A program made the translations under genes and the position numbers. Shown piece after piece: positions 34,454 to 48,000 of a DNA stretch of 64,000 bases. The DNA is taken from positions 24,905,533 to 24,969,532 of the forward strand of contig OY482851.1 of NCBI GenBank assembly GCA_960531495.1, read 5' to 3'. The notes beneath the pieces are model-generated. The model was not told the DNA's origin and did not search any database. It worked only from the letters and a program-made list of their open reading frames with translations. This DNA is from Zeus faber. Its lineage: Eukaryota > Chordata > Actinopteri > Zeiformes > Zeidae. Position 1 is the first letter of the stretch; each line of letters starts with the position of its first letter.

Positions 34454-36225
34454 GGAAGAGAGGTAATCCCGTACCTTTTCCACTACTACTTTGACTCATC
34501 CCTGGGACCGTGGGGGACTTAGCCGATAGTCCAGTAAGCTAACCATGCCACTTCTTTGCCACCGCCCCTGCCACACAGTGTGTGGGCTGCGTTGGCCTAA
34601 GGAGGCACTGCACAAGCGGGGCCGAGAGCGCCGCTGCGCTGGACAACAGCTGCTGGACAGCATGGAGCTAAAACAAATTCCATTGCGGCGACCCCACAAT
34701 CACGAATGGCGTGAGATTTGTATTTCATTAGACAAGCAGGTACATGTTCCTGGAATGGAACATCTAACTGACCTATGTACGATCTGTGAATAACAACCCG
34801 CAGTCAACAGTGCATGCCAGTCGAGTGTCCTCTACAGGTCCATTCAGTTCTTTATTTAAAAGACGTTTTGTTTTTTGTCTTCCCCTCTGGGACCGCAGTG
34901 AGGCATTTGGCCACACCACGTTGACGCAACCAGCATCGATGTGCGATCTCCTGTATGTGTTACTGGACGTGTGGCTGTCGTCCTCCCCTGCCGACTCCCA
35001 CCACCTCTTTGTGTACACACACAGCTCCAGCTGACCCACCCCCGCCCCCCACACACACACAGATAAACTGCCAAACTCCCAAAAAACACCAATACATACA
35101 TGATGTATACGTGTGCACGTCAGGTGTAGTAGGTCTACAGGTATGCAGGAGCCACACACACAGCAAGGAGCTCAGCACATTCTCCTGGGGCACGCTGACA
35201 CCCCGTCAGGATCTACTGTATGTGGAGGTTTCTGGGATCGGGATCGTTTTGTTATTCCAGAGTTTCTGCTCTCATGAACACATCCGCCCCCTCCTCAAAA
35301 ACCTCAGACGAAAATAAGGGCTCCGCCAAGCCTTTCAGCCAAGAGAACAGAACGGACATATATACAGTATCACTCCTCCTGCCACACTGAAGTTTGCCAT
35401 TTCAAACGTTTCGACTTTGTTTCCTTAAAAGTATTTCTGCAGCAGGCCGCTCCGCAGATAACCAGAACTTTGACAACCGAAGATTGAGGCTCCTGCTGCG
35501 GTCCACACCGAAATGAAGACTGTGCGGCTCCAGGGGCTCCAGTTTCACAACCTGTCTCTGCCTTCATTACGAAGCCAAAGCCCATAAACTCAGCGGTGCC
35601 AAGGCCAGAGAGAATGGCAAAAACACTACACTATAATGGGAAGCCCAGCGCCACAGCCTTTTTCGCTGGACAAAACCCACGCCGGGCTGAAGATTAAATG
35701 AGCGCGCAAAGTAAACCAAATACTTATCTGGTATTTCAACTGAACCCTGTGCGCTCGAAATGCGATCTCTCACACTGACGCATATTTTTTAACTATTAAC
35801 CTGTTTCCCCCCCCAACCAGATTGTTCCCGCTTTGCACCCAGTACTCTGCTGTGTTTCCCAGCTCCACCGCCATGGACCTGGCTAATTTGTAGTGACCCG
35901 ATGCTATTAATAGAGTTCCTTGTTACCTCGGGCCCTCCTAGTTTCAGGGCGCTCGCTCGAGAACGGCTGCACCAATGTAGGGCACGGCAAAGTTAATGTC
36001 AAACACATGTGGAGGGATGGGGGTGGGGGCGGGGGTGGGGGGGTGGGGGGGGGTTACAGTGAAGGCGACGGACGATGTTTCATCTTTTTAAGTGATAATT
36101 ACTTGATTCCCTGCCCTGCTTCTCCTTTTGATCCGCCGCGCGATGCTGTTCAAAACAGACGAGAAATTACAGGAGGGCGTAATGAGCTCGATAGCGCCGT
36201 ACTTCTGGGTTGAACGTGTTATTAA
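34453..36225. other. intergenic stretch
   Basis: No gene is supported. Near the right end is a 40-bp G-rich tract (36014-36053) with six or more runs of at least four G. Confidence 0.6.
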
Positions 36226-36271
36226 GGAAAGAAATAAAGATAGAAATAAAGAAAGAAAGAAAGAAAGAAAG

Positions 36272-36303
<32 letters not shown>
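36226..36303. repeat. compound (GAAA)n(CA)n microsatellite
   Basis: GAAA/TAAA units to about 36271, then CA units to 36303. Confidence 0.97.
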
Positions 36304-39300
36304 ATGTGACATGCTTGCAATTGACTCTGGCGTGACTCAAATGCCAGTGGAACAGGGCGCGTCTCCCGTTGCCAACTGCGCATATTTTTGAAGTCAAGAT
36401 TTTCAAATGTCGTTCAGACCGTCGCCTCCGCTGCTAAACAGAACCAGCATTCTTAGGGAAGGGAAGCCCACTCATAAGCTGTGTGTTAACACGGGCAAAA
36501 TTAAAGAGACTGCTATTTGATTAAAAAAAAAAAAAAAAACTCCCTTAATAAAAAATAATTAAAAAAAAATGTTTTTCATGAAATTAAAATAAAATTAACA
36601 TGAATTCATTGAAATATACCAACAAGTGTGTGCAAAAAGTACTATTTAATCTGTGTCATTGGTGTGCAGGAGCTTCCATCAATTAAAAGCCACAGTGACT
36701 TGTCTTTAGGTAAATTAAAAAAAATTTAAAAACGGCCCAGGAGTCGATCCCAGCTCCTTTCCTGCACACTGTGCTGTGCTCTCCATCTCCCCACTGCTTC
36801 CTCCCTGCCTTTGAAGACCTGCACCCCCCGCCCCCCCTCACATCCCGCCAAGTTCGCCCTGCACCCCCCCCCCCCCCCCGCCCCACCCCCATCCCTGGCT
36901 TCCGCCACCAGACAGGATACCCCACATCCTGTGAGAGACAGGAAGGAGCCCCGGCTTCTTGTGGCACAAAAACTCTGCACTCCAGCGCTCTCCCAGACTT
37001 TCTGCTAAATGTTAGCGCCATGCAACACAAAGACCCGGACGCGAGACGTGCATTCTTCTCATCCTCAGGCCAGACTTACACAGGCACGTGAAACGAAAGA
37101 AGAACAAAAACGAAAAGCCAGATCACGCACAGAATGAAGTTCTCCTCGGCCTCCGCATGTCGTAGGTGCGCCTCCAGCGCATGAAAAGCTGAACAGCTGA
37201 CACCAATTTCGCCTGAGCCTCTTTCTGGAAGATGCTTGCAGAATTCAGCGAACGCTGGCCAGACCTCCATCTGATGCAGAGCCAGTGGTGGTTTTGGTTG
37301 TTGCACTGATAACCACATGCAGATCAGGAATTCAGTTACCGGTCTTTGCAGTGCTCTCTCTCCTTCTAGTTCGCACAAAACACACGCAGTCGGGGTCTCG
37401 TCTGAGGGTCTGTCTGGCTGCAAGGTTTCCATGGCTGCTTACAGTGTGTCGGGACTGTAGCTCGGCTGTGACGAGCTCTGTGAAGAGCTGTGAAATATGC
37501 AGTATAAAAGTATGCAGTATGAAAAAACCCCTCTATACTGTATATTCCGCAATGCAGCATCCAGTCGAAGGCAGACCAAAGGGGACGGGCCTGATGCAAA
37601 CATTAATTTAGGTTTTACTAGCAAACGTGGTATCGCCCAATGTCACAGCCACTTGATACAGATGATCCATGTAGCTCCTGATGTGGAAGTGTTTGACAGC
37701 GTGACCATCCCTCTGCTGTCTGAGGTCAAGGGAGTCGCCCCCTTGAACCCAGCCATGCCAAAAACTCCCTGACATTAAAATGTCAGGAGTTCCTTTTTTT
37801 CTTAGACCAACTGACAGTTTTTCTGAATTCTGCCTCCAGCATCATAAAAACAGGCACACACCCAAAAAGTTTGGCCTTCTGCCTCGAAGGAGAGAGCGGG
37901 GAGCAGCTGTGGGTTGCTGGGCCCTTGAAAACAGAACAGCTCCAGAGCCAGAGCCCGGCCAGAGTGATTGTTGCCCGTCCAGGGCAGCAATCAGTCCCGT
38001 GCCAGGAGTGATCAGCTTCAGCCCTGGCTGCTCTCAGGTGTGGGAACCCTGCTCTGCCAGGCGGCGCTTAAACGGTGCACCCTAATTTAGACCGTTAGGG
38101 CACAGTGGAGACGGCCTGGGAACCTGGGAAGGCTGGCCGGGGGACAGATTCACACACCCACCACTCGTGGCATTTTAGGAGCAGCACTCTTTGGAGGGAG
38201 AGGGAGAGTACAGAGGAGGGGGAAGGGGGGTAGATGGACTGGACTGGCCAGGCTGGTCAATAGGACTCTTCTTCAGTCAGCTGGAAGTCTGAGCGTGGGC
38301 TGAGTTGGCCTGGAGGGATGGAAATCTGACTCAGACCACATGCATTGTTGACGATTACTGTCTCCGTTTTGTAATGCGATATTTGTTTTGTTCTTCTTTT
38401 TCTTGTTACTTTGAGGTTTACTCAATTGTGTCTGTATCTGAGAGTATATCATGTAGGATGTCTTGTCTGATACCTGTTATAATACTTGCTCATGGGCCCC
38501 AACAGTCCCCCGACAGCAGCTCCCACTTTCACAGAGATGTAGACCCAAATAAAACTTAGTCCCAGAAAGATTTTGGAGGAAGTCCAGCAACCAACTCATA
38601 TTGCAAAGCAGGTCCCCTGGGCATGGTTTAATGGAGGTGCAGTAAGGAAAATATGCTTAATTTTGAATACTAAAGATGGACTTTAATGTCAAATTTTATA
38701 CCATATGGAGTTGGTGGATCACAAGGAACAAACTGTAATTGTGACATCTTGCTAGTCTTTTTTGGAGCACTTACACAGTAAGAGGGCTCTGCCTCCCTGC
38801 CTCGTTTTACAGGACACGGGACGCCTGTTTCACATTCACTTTTAGAAACCCTCCACCACATCCTTTTACAGTGAAGGCAGGCTGTTTCAGAAGGGAGCCA
38901 AATCCATCTGTCCCGTCCCGTCCCTTTCCTTTCCTCCTCCAGTTTAGATCCATCAGCTGTGGGCAACTGGGACAATCTCAAAGATCTGGGTCAGCGCAGG
39001 GTGCAGCCTCAACTCATCTCGAAAGAGCCGTTCCCTGAGGGGTGCGGTACTTGGCGTGTGGTAGAACTGATTCAGACCTACCGTGCTGCGGTCACCATGT
39101 GAAGTGTTGCAGTTGAAGAGCCCCATTATGCATTTTCTAAGTTGTGTTGAAGGGAGGGTACGTTTGGGCTTGGAGCTGGGTGGAGGGTTCTGCAAGCAGT
39201 GACAGGAGACACCTAGTGGCCTCTTAGGAATGAAAACATCCTTTAGACTGACCCAACGTGGATGTCACAAGTCACATCTCTGCTGCTCAACAATGTCAAA

Positions 39301-42300
39301 AAGCAGCAAGGAAATGCCTCCGCGGCTCCACACTGTTGAGCCTGACGTGGCCATTACGAATAATCGCAAGACCTGTGGTTGTTGAAAGAGGTGACATGTA
39401 AATCACACGACTCATAGGAGCTGTTATACTATTCCTTACATCATGGGGCTGTAGGCTGTTCTGGTAGGCTCTGGGACGACTCTGTCAGTAACTCCACTTT
39501 CTCCTGCCCACAGGACTGATTGAGAGCGATAATGTCTTGGAGGCCGAATTTATTGTGTCCTCTGAGGAAGAAGAGGGGGCTGCTGTGATATGAAGGTGAA
39601 AGCGTAGCCTCATTCCACTCTCACAGTTCTGGCCTGGTAGCTGTGCTTACCTCACAGAATGCTTAATGCTCAGTATCCTTGTCTCAGGTCACTTGACTTG
39701 GATGTGGTTAATTCCTAGTGCTACAGCTGAGCCCTGAGCAGATAAGTCAATGTAGGGAGGCAAAGCTCGGAATAATGGAGTATGGGGTTGAGGTCAGCAA
39801 TATCTTTGCATTGGCACAAGACTTAATGCTATAGCCATAGTTTAAGTTTAATTATGTTTCTCCCAGAATGTGCACGCCACTCACCTTTCCCCAGCAACCC
39901 CGCCAGTCGTGACTGTTGCCATGCCAGTCATTTCTGCCGCCCATTTCTCTACCTGTACTTTGACATCTCTCTCGCTGTTGAACTTGCCTTTGGCTGCAGA
40001 AGGTGGAATGTTGCAGCCAGAGACGGAGAATAAACGAACACAACTACGGTATGGCAACAATGCAAGCCCATGTCAGTGGAAAGTGACTTTGATGTACAAT
40101 TTTAGTATGCTTCTGTCTAGGCTTTTAGTTATGCTTATAGGCAAATATGTGCGCATATTTCAAACTGTACTATGCATTTCGCTTACAAACACCACAAATT
40201 ACATACATGTGTGCCGAAAAGACAGTTTGAAACGCCACGAGACGCAGTTGTATTCAATTAGTCAGAGGGCCCAGGGTGAGTGGAGGGCTATTAGGACTGA
40301 GTAGGGCTCGCCAGTGACAGAGGGCTGTTTGTTAGCGAGCCTCTCGGTCTCTTTGCTTAGGACAGAGGCGGCAGTGCCAACGTGCCAAGCGGTGGAAGTG
40401 GGTCAGTGCTCAGTCACACAGTGGCTGCGATGCATTCATCACGCGTGCACCTGTACAAACACACAGAGGGAGGGGAACCAAAGCGCTACTCCAATGGCGT
40501 CACCCACCTCCCAATCCCGAATGCAAACTCAAATAGTGGGCCACTTTCCCCCCACAAAATACACATTGTGACCAGCGTCTCGCCCAATGGCGGGTTCTGT
40601 TCTCTGCGTGCCTTGGACGCTACCTTTCAGATTTCACATGCTAAGTTTAGATAGCAAATATAAAGCAAATATATTTGCTTTTTCGAATAAAGCTGTGGGC
40701 CTGTTTTTCTCAGAGAGCAAAAACATGTAAGTGACATAATTTGCTGGTGTCGAACTTCTTGCAGTCCGCGGTAATTGCTATCCTGAAAGAACAAGCGCTC
40801 TCGCCTGTGAGCCAAGACCACAGGGGCAATATATATTTTACAGGCTTTTTTGCATCCAACGGTTTATGTTCTCAGCTCTGCCCCTTTATAGTTCAGAGCC
40901 TATAGCTTCTGCAGTGTGTCCCAGCATTCTAACAAGTCATGTAGCAGAATGCAGACAAAAGATGATGCCAAAAGCGGTGCGGTTTTTTGAGTGTATGTTT
41001 AGGCATGTCTGGAAAGTACAGGGAACTATTTTATCTCAAAGGTCTCTGTGTCCAGAGAAACCGAATGGCTATCGGAGAGGGAGGCTGACTCTGATGACTA
41101 GACGATTGTTATACATTACTCAACCTCACTCAAGAATAGTAAATATCTAAATGTAATGAATACAGTATAACAGTATAATTGTATAGTATTCTCATTTCTA
41201 AGTAAGTACTTACTCAGGATGTGGCATTAAAACTCCCGCGAAGGATGTTTTGTACCAGTTGTGTGTGTATTTTTTTCTCTCTCACTTTCTTTGCTCATTT
41301 TGCAAAATGATATATGTCAGGGGCAAAAAGAAAACGTGACAATGGCTTTCTGCAGCACAATGTGCTGATGAGTTCCAGACACGACTAAAGCAACATAACA
41401 AACGATTGGGTTCCAGTGGGTACGACTGTCAGGTCTGTGGATCTGGAGAAGATCAGACTGGAGAGAAGGTCACGTCCATATCTGGGGTCATTTCAGACCG
41501 TCTCTCAACACGAAACCCTCCGTACATGTAAACAGTCCCATTCACACTCAAAGGATAAGCTTTCACATCGGCTCCACTGCACTGGCCGCTGCAATTAGGA
41601 TCTTATTCCTTTACAGTCGTCTGCATCCTGAACTCAGATAGAGGATTTTGAAAGGCCTTAAAAACCTGCTCCGAGTGCAGATTTATATTGATTGGCACTG
41701 GTTTGCGGTGGAGCTAATGGCTGTATCTCAGCATGTGTAAACATTTTAACAAGTTGACTCACATTGTCTGAGCCCTTTCTGACCTCAAAAATGAAAATGC
41801 AAAAACGGCCGAGGGGCCGACCGCTGTCCCTCCCCCACGTCTGCGTTGTTCCCCCAAAGCCACGTTGACATGTGTGACCTCAAGTAAACAACCCCTTCAA
41901 AGTCGAGCTCCTCTAATATATGAATAAATTGCTGCAGTCTTGTAAACTTTAACAGCTGTTTGGTTGCTCATTTGCACTTTCCTGCATGGCTGTTTACAGT
42001 GGAAAATCTCCCCGACAGCCCGCCTGTTCTGAGCCTCCTCGTCCCTGTAAAACATTCCTATATTTCTGTGGGAGCCTTTTTTTAAATTTTTTTTTCAATG
42101 CCTTCGCATGTGCACCCGTCTCGGCGCTTTCTTTTCGTCGGTGGAAGCTCGTGAAGAGTAAACTCTTGTAAAGCGGTTCATTAAAAATAAGTTTACGGCT
42201 TAAAGTTGATTAAGGAGATTTTATTTGAAAAATAGAGATTATGACGCCACATCAACGCTCCACACAAAATATATAATGAAATTGATAAGTTAGGGGTGAA

Positions 42301-44472
42301 AGTTATAGGAATGCATTTGTTTAAAATGTTGAGGAGTGCTTTTTCCAGGCCTATTTTGGGTCGTTATAGCTGTTGGTTCTGTAGCCCATTTTTAAAAGAC
42401 CCGTCGAAAAAAGTTCTATAAAATTACCTCTAATCCTCTGAGTGAGCAGAAAAGGGCTCAATTAAGGGCGGCTCACCTGTTCAAACAGCTGCTGAACAAA
42501 CATGCTGGTGTTAGATTTTGGGTTCCCTCCCCTCCCCGGTTTCTGCAGAGAAAGGTCAATATGTGGCTTATTGGCTGTCCCTGAAACAGTGCCAGTCGGG
42601 AACTGCTCAATCTTTGACAGTTGGCAACAGTTTTAAAGCTGTCGGATGGAGAAGAAACATTCGTCAAGTCCTTCCAACCAGAAACCATCATTCCACTGGA
42701 ATCGTACATTTGAATCATATGATAAATTATGTTTTTTTGCTTTGAATATGTGACGCTGTTTTGATTTCCAAATTGAAATGACAGTCAAACTAAGAATTTT
42801 ATTTTTTTTATTTTAATATCATGTGTAAGCCTTTGTAAAAACAATAATATGAACATAGTTTCAAATTCAATATTGACTATTTTGCCCAGCCTAGTTTTAA
42901 TAAAAAGATGCAGGATCCAAGCTAAACTTGGGTGAAATTATTTCACCTGTCTGAGGTGAAACAGCGTAGGTTTTCTTTTAAGTATTTGAAACTGAATAGT
43001 GTGTTTTCTTTCCCATTTTTTAATAATAATATAATTTGGGTAAGTAAATGCCAACCAGTTACCCCCACCCATGGATGGATGTGGGACAATGTGACCATTC
43101 TGCTCTATAACGACTATAAATACATCTATATTATATACTGAAATGTGGTGCTTTGGGCAGGATCACTTTACATTTTCCTCAGAGCGTTCCGTGGAAATGG
43201 TCAACACCACTTTGGAAATAAGAAAGAAGAAAGAAGCATGTTCACTGAAAAGGTAAATTGAAATTGTCACAATTTTAGTCAAATTTTATTTATTTTGGTT
43301 GCACATAATGTACAGTATATATTATATACATAGACACTCATTGACTGCTTCGCCCCGTTGCTGCGACACGTCAGCGTCCCCACGATATTGGAATGGGCAA
43401 GACAGGCCTGTAGACAAACACAAGTAAACGGAGGAGCTGTTTTTCTGGATAAAAAGCACTATAACGTTTACACTTCTCAGCCGATTCACTTCCTGTACGC
43501 ACAGCCGTAAAGCGATCGTTTTAGCGGGCATTCATACCATCATCATAGTGATAAGTAAAAGCAAAAGAGTAGTCTGGTGTTCCTTTAATGTAAAGTTCTG
43601 ATCTTGAGGCTTTTAACTAAGAGATCGAAATATAGGTGGAAAAAAGTACTTTTATTAATATATTAATCATATTAACGCCGAGTACAAGAAAAGGTACAGT
43701 CCCAAATAAGAACTTGAGCGAGAGCAAGAAAATCAGTTCATATCTTAACAGTCAATAGGATTCCACTACAGGACAAGCCGAGCTCAAGCAAAGTATCTTT
43801 TTAACCTATTTCGTATTTGAAGTTTGCTTTTCACAGGATCATTATACTGTAAATAAAAGTAAGTGAAGACTGGTAAATGCAACTGAGTAAAAGCTACCTC
43901 ACTTTATTACCAATATACTCAAATAAAAGTAAACAATATTGTTTCAAAAATCAAAATCCAGAGAGAGGGAGAGATTGAGAGCACATGTGGGTATAGTAGG
44001 TGTGTGCCTGAGTTCAGGGCTGTTAAAATCATTTCGTAACCAAACTTTGCTTTAATTCACATCATCTGCATCGTAGCAGAGAAAGTGGTCTGAATTTGAG
44101 GTCTCAAAAAGTTGCCAGGCAGACAAAGAGAGACAAATGTTGCATATTGAGTGAAATTATGGTGTTCTGTGTCGAGATAAAATGTTGTTTGTGTCACGTT
44201 GCCAGCGGCACCCCTTCATTTCCAGCGCGGTAATAAGCAAGTTTACCTGCGGTAATCATCAGCTGCTCTGCTCCGCCGCTGCAGCAGATGTGTCCTCTCC
44301 GCCCTCGGTGGTTCACAGAAGACGGGAGTAGTGTGGGAAAAACGGAAAAGCCCGTCTTGAAATCTGCTTGTATTTTGCCTTTTCAAATGAATAGGACTCC
44401 TACAGTTCTCCTGTCCCCTAAGGCCGCAGTCAGAAAATGATCCTGTATAGGGAGCAGAAGTTAATTTAGGTC
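36304..44472. other. long low-repeat intergenic stretch
   Basis: About 8 kb with unusually few microsatellites for this window. An A17 run (36523-36539) and a C17 run (36866-36882) are present. No gene could be recognised: the frames at 37076-37432 (minus, 118 residues) and 39870-40304 (plus, 144 residues) match no family I know and have no splice-flanked or codon-level support. A possible worn hAT remnant lies near 43630-43935. The low repeat content makes this the likeliest place for conserved non-coding elements. Confidence 0.5.
43630..43935. mobile_element. possible worn hAT remnant
   Basis: The left part reads AGGTGGAAAAAAGTACTTTT and the interior has repeated AGTAAA/TAAAAGTAA motifs, as in sub-terminal regions of Tol2-like hAT elements. 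Right terminus and target duplication not found. Confidence 0.3.
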
Positions 44473-44526
<54 letters not shown>

Positions 44527-44544
44527 CAAATAGATAGATAGATG

Positions 44545-44619
<75 letters not shown>

Positions 44620-44649
44620 GGATAGATAGATAGATAGATAGATAGACAA

Positions 44650-44743
<94 letters not shown>

Positions 44744-44758
44744 GGATAGATAGATAGA
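44473..44758. repeat. (GATA)n array
   Basis: About 285 bp of GATA with a few GACA, GGAT and GACAAATA interruptions. The interruption GACAAATA occurs twice (44524 and 44644), 120 bp apart, suggesting an internal duplication. Confidence 0.98.
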
Positions 44759-44909
44759 TTGTCAGTACAAATATGGCAATACACACAAAAACTAATTATA
44801 AACAACAAATATACTCAAACTAACTAATAAAGCTACCCAAGCTGTATAATACCATTTTTTTTATATGGCTTTATAGTTATTTTTTACTGTTTCCATTGGT
44901 CATGCATAC

Positions 44910-44923
44910 ACGCACACGCACAT

Positions 44924-45015
<92 letters not shown>
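44910..45015. repeat. (CA)n microsatellite
   Basis: CA units, about 105 bp, 150 bp from the GATA array. Confidence 0.98.
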
Positions 45016-45017
<2 letters not shown>

Positions 45018-48000
45018 GAAGTAGGCGCCTATCCATTGAGACTGTATTCACTGTATGTGTCTCCTCTATATAATGTCTACCTATATACAGTAATTATATA
45101 GTTATTCTGGTTGTCTCGAACGCCTTCGAATTCGCATATATTTCATATTGAAACTCATTAAACGCCAAGGGAATAGTAACAAACTGTGGCCACAGACAAA
45201 GTTAAATGGCGGTTTCCCACCACAGGGGCCCCAGAGAATCAGTTAAACGTCTCCGTCCGAGCTGAGTGACATGGCAGAACAGCGCGAGGCACGGTCGCCA
45301 CATTGTGGTGGAGCAGTTTACACCTTCCCCACCACGGCCGGGGCTGGGCTGCGGCTTCTTTTGTTTATTGATGTATGAAATGTGCAGGAATCTGTGCAGT
45401 CTGAATTAGAGAAAGGCAGCTGACCCGCTCACAGCCAGCTGGCTGCAGAACCAACTGGGCCAACAGAATTCCTCCATTACGGCCCGGATTTATTTTTAGC
45501 AAGTGTTCTCTTCAATTCAGTCAAAACAAAAAACAACAAAAAAACCAAACATGTATTATTTATTTGTTTGACCCCCAAACTTTTGCAATCAGTTTAGGGT
45601 GTATGTAAGAAGCCCTTTCTGGTTATAGGTGTTCTGTGGCATAATGCAACATCAGTTCTCTCACGTCTTACTTCCAGGTTGTATTTACAGATTTCAACGT
45701 ATTGTGTGACCTTATTTTCGAGACCTCGGGGGTGAAGGGGAATTGTTTGCCGAGCACGGGTCCCTTCCACGGAACCTTTCTCGCAGTATCAGAGGAAAGA
45801 AAAACAGCTGCTCATTGGATATGGCCACTCCGCTACTTCAACAACATTAGAACATTCTTCAGTGGCATTAGAAAATATTTGGAGAGGGAGGGAGAGGGGG
45901 AGAGAGAGAGAGAAAGAGAGAGAAAGAGAAACCCAAGACATAAACACGTGGACCTGGGAGGGCTAACAGGCACTGAAGGACAACCTGCCAACAGGAGCCG
46001 CGGCTTCCAGGAATTTATGCGAGGGCACCATCTCAACCACCTCATCTCTCTCGCTCTCTCTCTCCCTCCCTATCTCCCTCTTTCTACCTCCTCTCTATCT
46101 CCCTAGTTCTCACCCTCAACCCTCCCTCTGGTAGGTAATTACCATTTTGAGAGGACAAGTCGCGATAGCTGCGTGTTCCTTTTCCCCCCCTACCGTCCTG
46201 CCAGCTGTCTCTGGGCAGAGAAGACGGCACAGAAAGTGTTTCAGTTTAGACAACCTTCAGCTTGTCCCCTCTCCCTCCCCCGTCAAGTTCATTTCATTTA
46301 ATGACGCATCTCATTATTCAAAGTGGTTTCCTTACTGTGCACCACTGCTCACTGCTCAGCGCTCTACAACTCTACAAAACTTACACACGAGAGCGTGACT
46401 TACTTTGACCAGAATCATTGCACTTTCCTTAGCATTTGGGAGACAGTACAGGCCTGTTTGAAAGACATTTTGATGTCACACTTGTCAATGATTCAGTCCT
46501 GTGTTCTGCATGCCTGGGAAAGCAATTTAACAAAATGTAAGGACAACTTTGCGATAAAAAATAAGCACCAAATGTAAAAATATAAGCGTATTCAAGAGAG
46601 GTGCATAATCAGCTGGAGCGGCTGTGCAGGCAGCCACAACAGGCGGCGCCACGTCAAAATCTTAGAACAATATTACAGTCGAACTTCAGTGGGATCAGTC
46701 GAGTCCAGGTTTCTTCAGTCAATGATTTGGTTGCGTTTATGTGGACTACCAGGCCCTCCCCTCGGCACGCAGGGGTGTCCTCCTCTCGCGTGCCTGTGTG
46801 ATGTTTAAGGCAACGGCCCCCGGCGCTCGGCTCGCATCTACAGCGCTTCCTCTCGTGCCTCTTGTACTTCGCAAAATGCATGGTGATGTCACAAATCGCC
46901 CCGCTTAGTGGATTTGGGTGACGTCAGAAAGTGCCCCAGCTGCACAGAGCGGCTTGCTGATGGCTTGTTTAGCACAAGTTTATTAACTTGTAATGCGTAA
47001 TGCGTCTTAATTGTACCAAATTCAACACTGCACATGGGGTCCCCAGCAACACATCCACCAAATGCGAAGTAGAACAAATGAGCGCTTGTAGACGGATGGA
47101 CAGATATTCCTTCCTTTATAGTTAGAAGTTATATTACATAGATAGATAGATGGCACCATCATGGAACACATGACTCAGTTGTGATTAATGTCCTCAAGAA
47201 GAACATGATGACAGTGTGAACTGCAAACATGGTTGTTTTTCTGCTCGGGCCTGTGCCGTGCCTGGAGGGCCTACAGCGTGCGGCGTTCACTGGGTGACTG
47301 CAGGCCATTTGGGAGTGCAAGTCAGAACACTCTCATGTGATGCAGCAGTTACACAGCTCAAAGTCAAGAGGCTGCAGTCGCTGCCAAGCACTTGATTCAT
47401 TAAGAGCTTTTTTTCTCCAGGAGTGAAATCAAAACAGCCACGGCGTTGATTTATATCAAGATATTGATTTATATTGAGGTGTTTTTCAGTTAGCTTGCTC
47501 AAAAGAAAATGTACAAGTGAGATATACTATGCTTCTAACGCTTGTTCCAAGTGCTATGCATTTTGTCATCACAAAATCGATGTGTGATACAGGGAAGTTC
47601 ATACATTTTCTCACAGCAGCTATCCAGCAGTATAGGGTTAAAACTTTTCATCATTAAAACTCTTTTTGATAAATGTAAAGGGTAAGGCTTCCTGGCAAGG
47701 TGTCAGTCATGATAATGAGTTTGAGTGAGTGGCACATAAAGGCTCTTTTCATTGCACAATCTGGGGCAACGGGGTAAGCCTGTCGTGCTGCTGCAAAGTG
47801 GAGATTTGCCCTTGCTTGATTGAAAAGACAGCACGGAAAGAATTTCCCTAAATGAAACTCAATCTCATTTGCCACTAAACGGAAGAATATGCACTGAAAC
47901 AGATCACAGGCAAAGTCTTGGTGTTTTAGTGCCTTTATGTAACAATTCTAACATGTTGACGTATGGTGGTCAAACGATCAAAATCACATCAAAAAACCCC

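Noticed and set aside
39870-40304. 144-residue plus-strand frame with a hydrophobic middle
   Set aside because: No family recognised, no conserved motif, no promoter or splice evidence.
44461-44808. 115- and 106-residue Tyr-Leu-Ser-Ile frames
   Set aside because: Same cause: the second GATA array.
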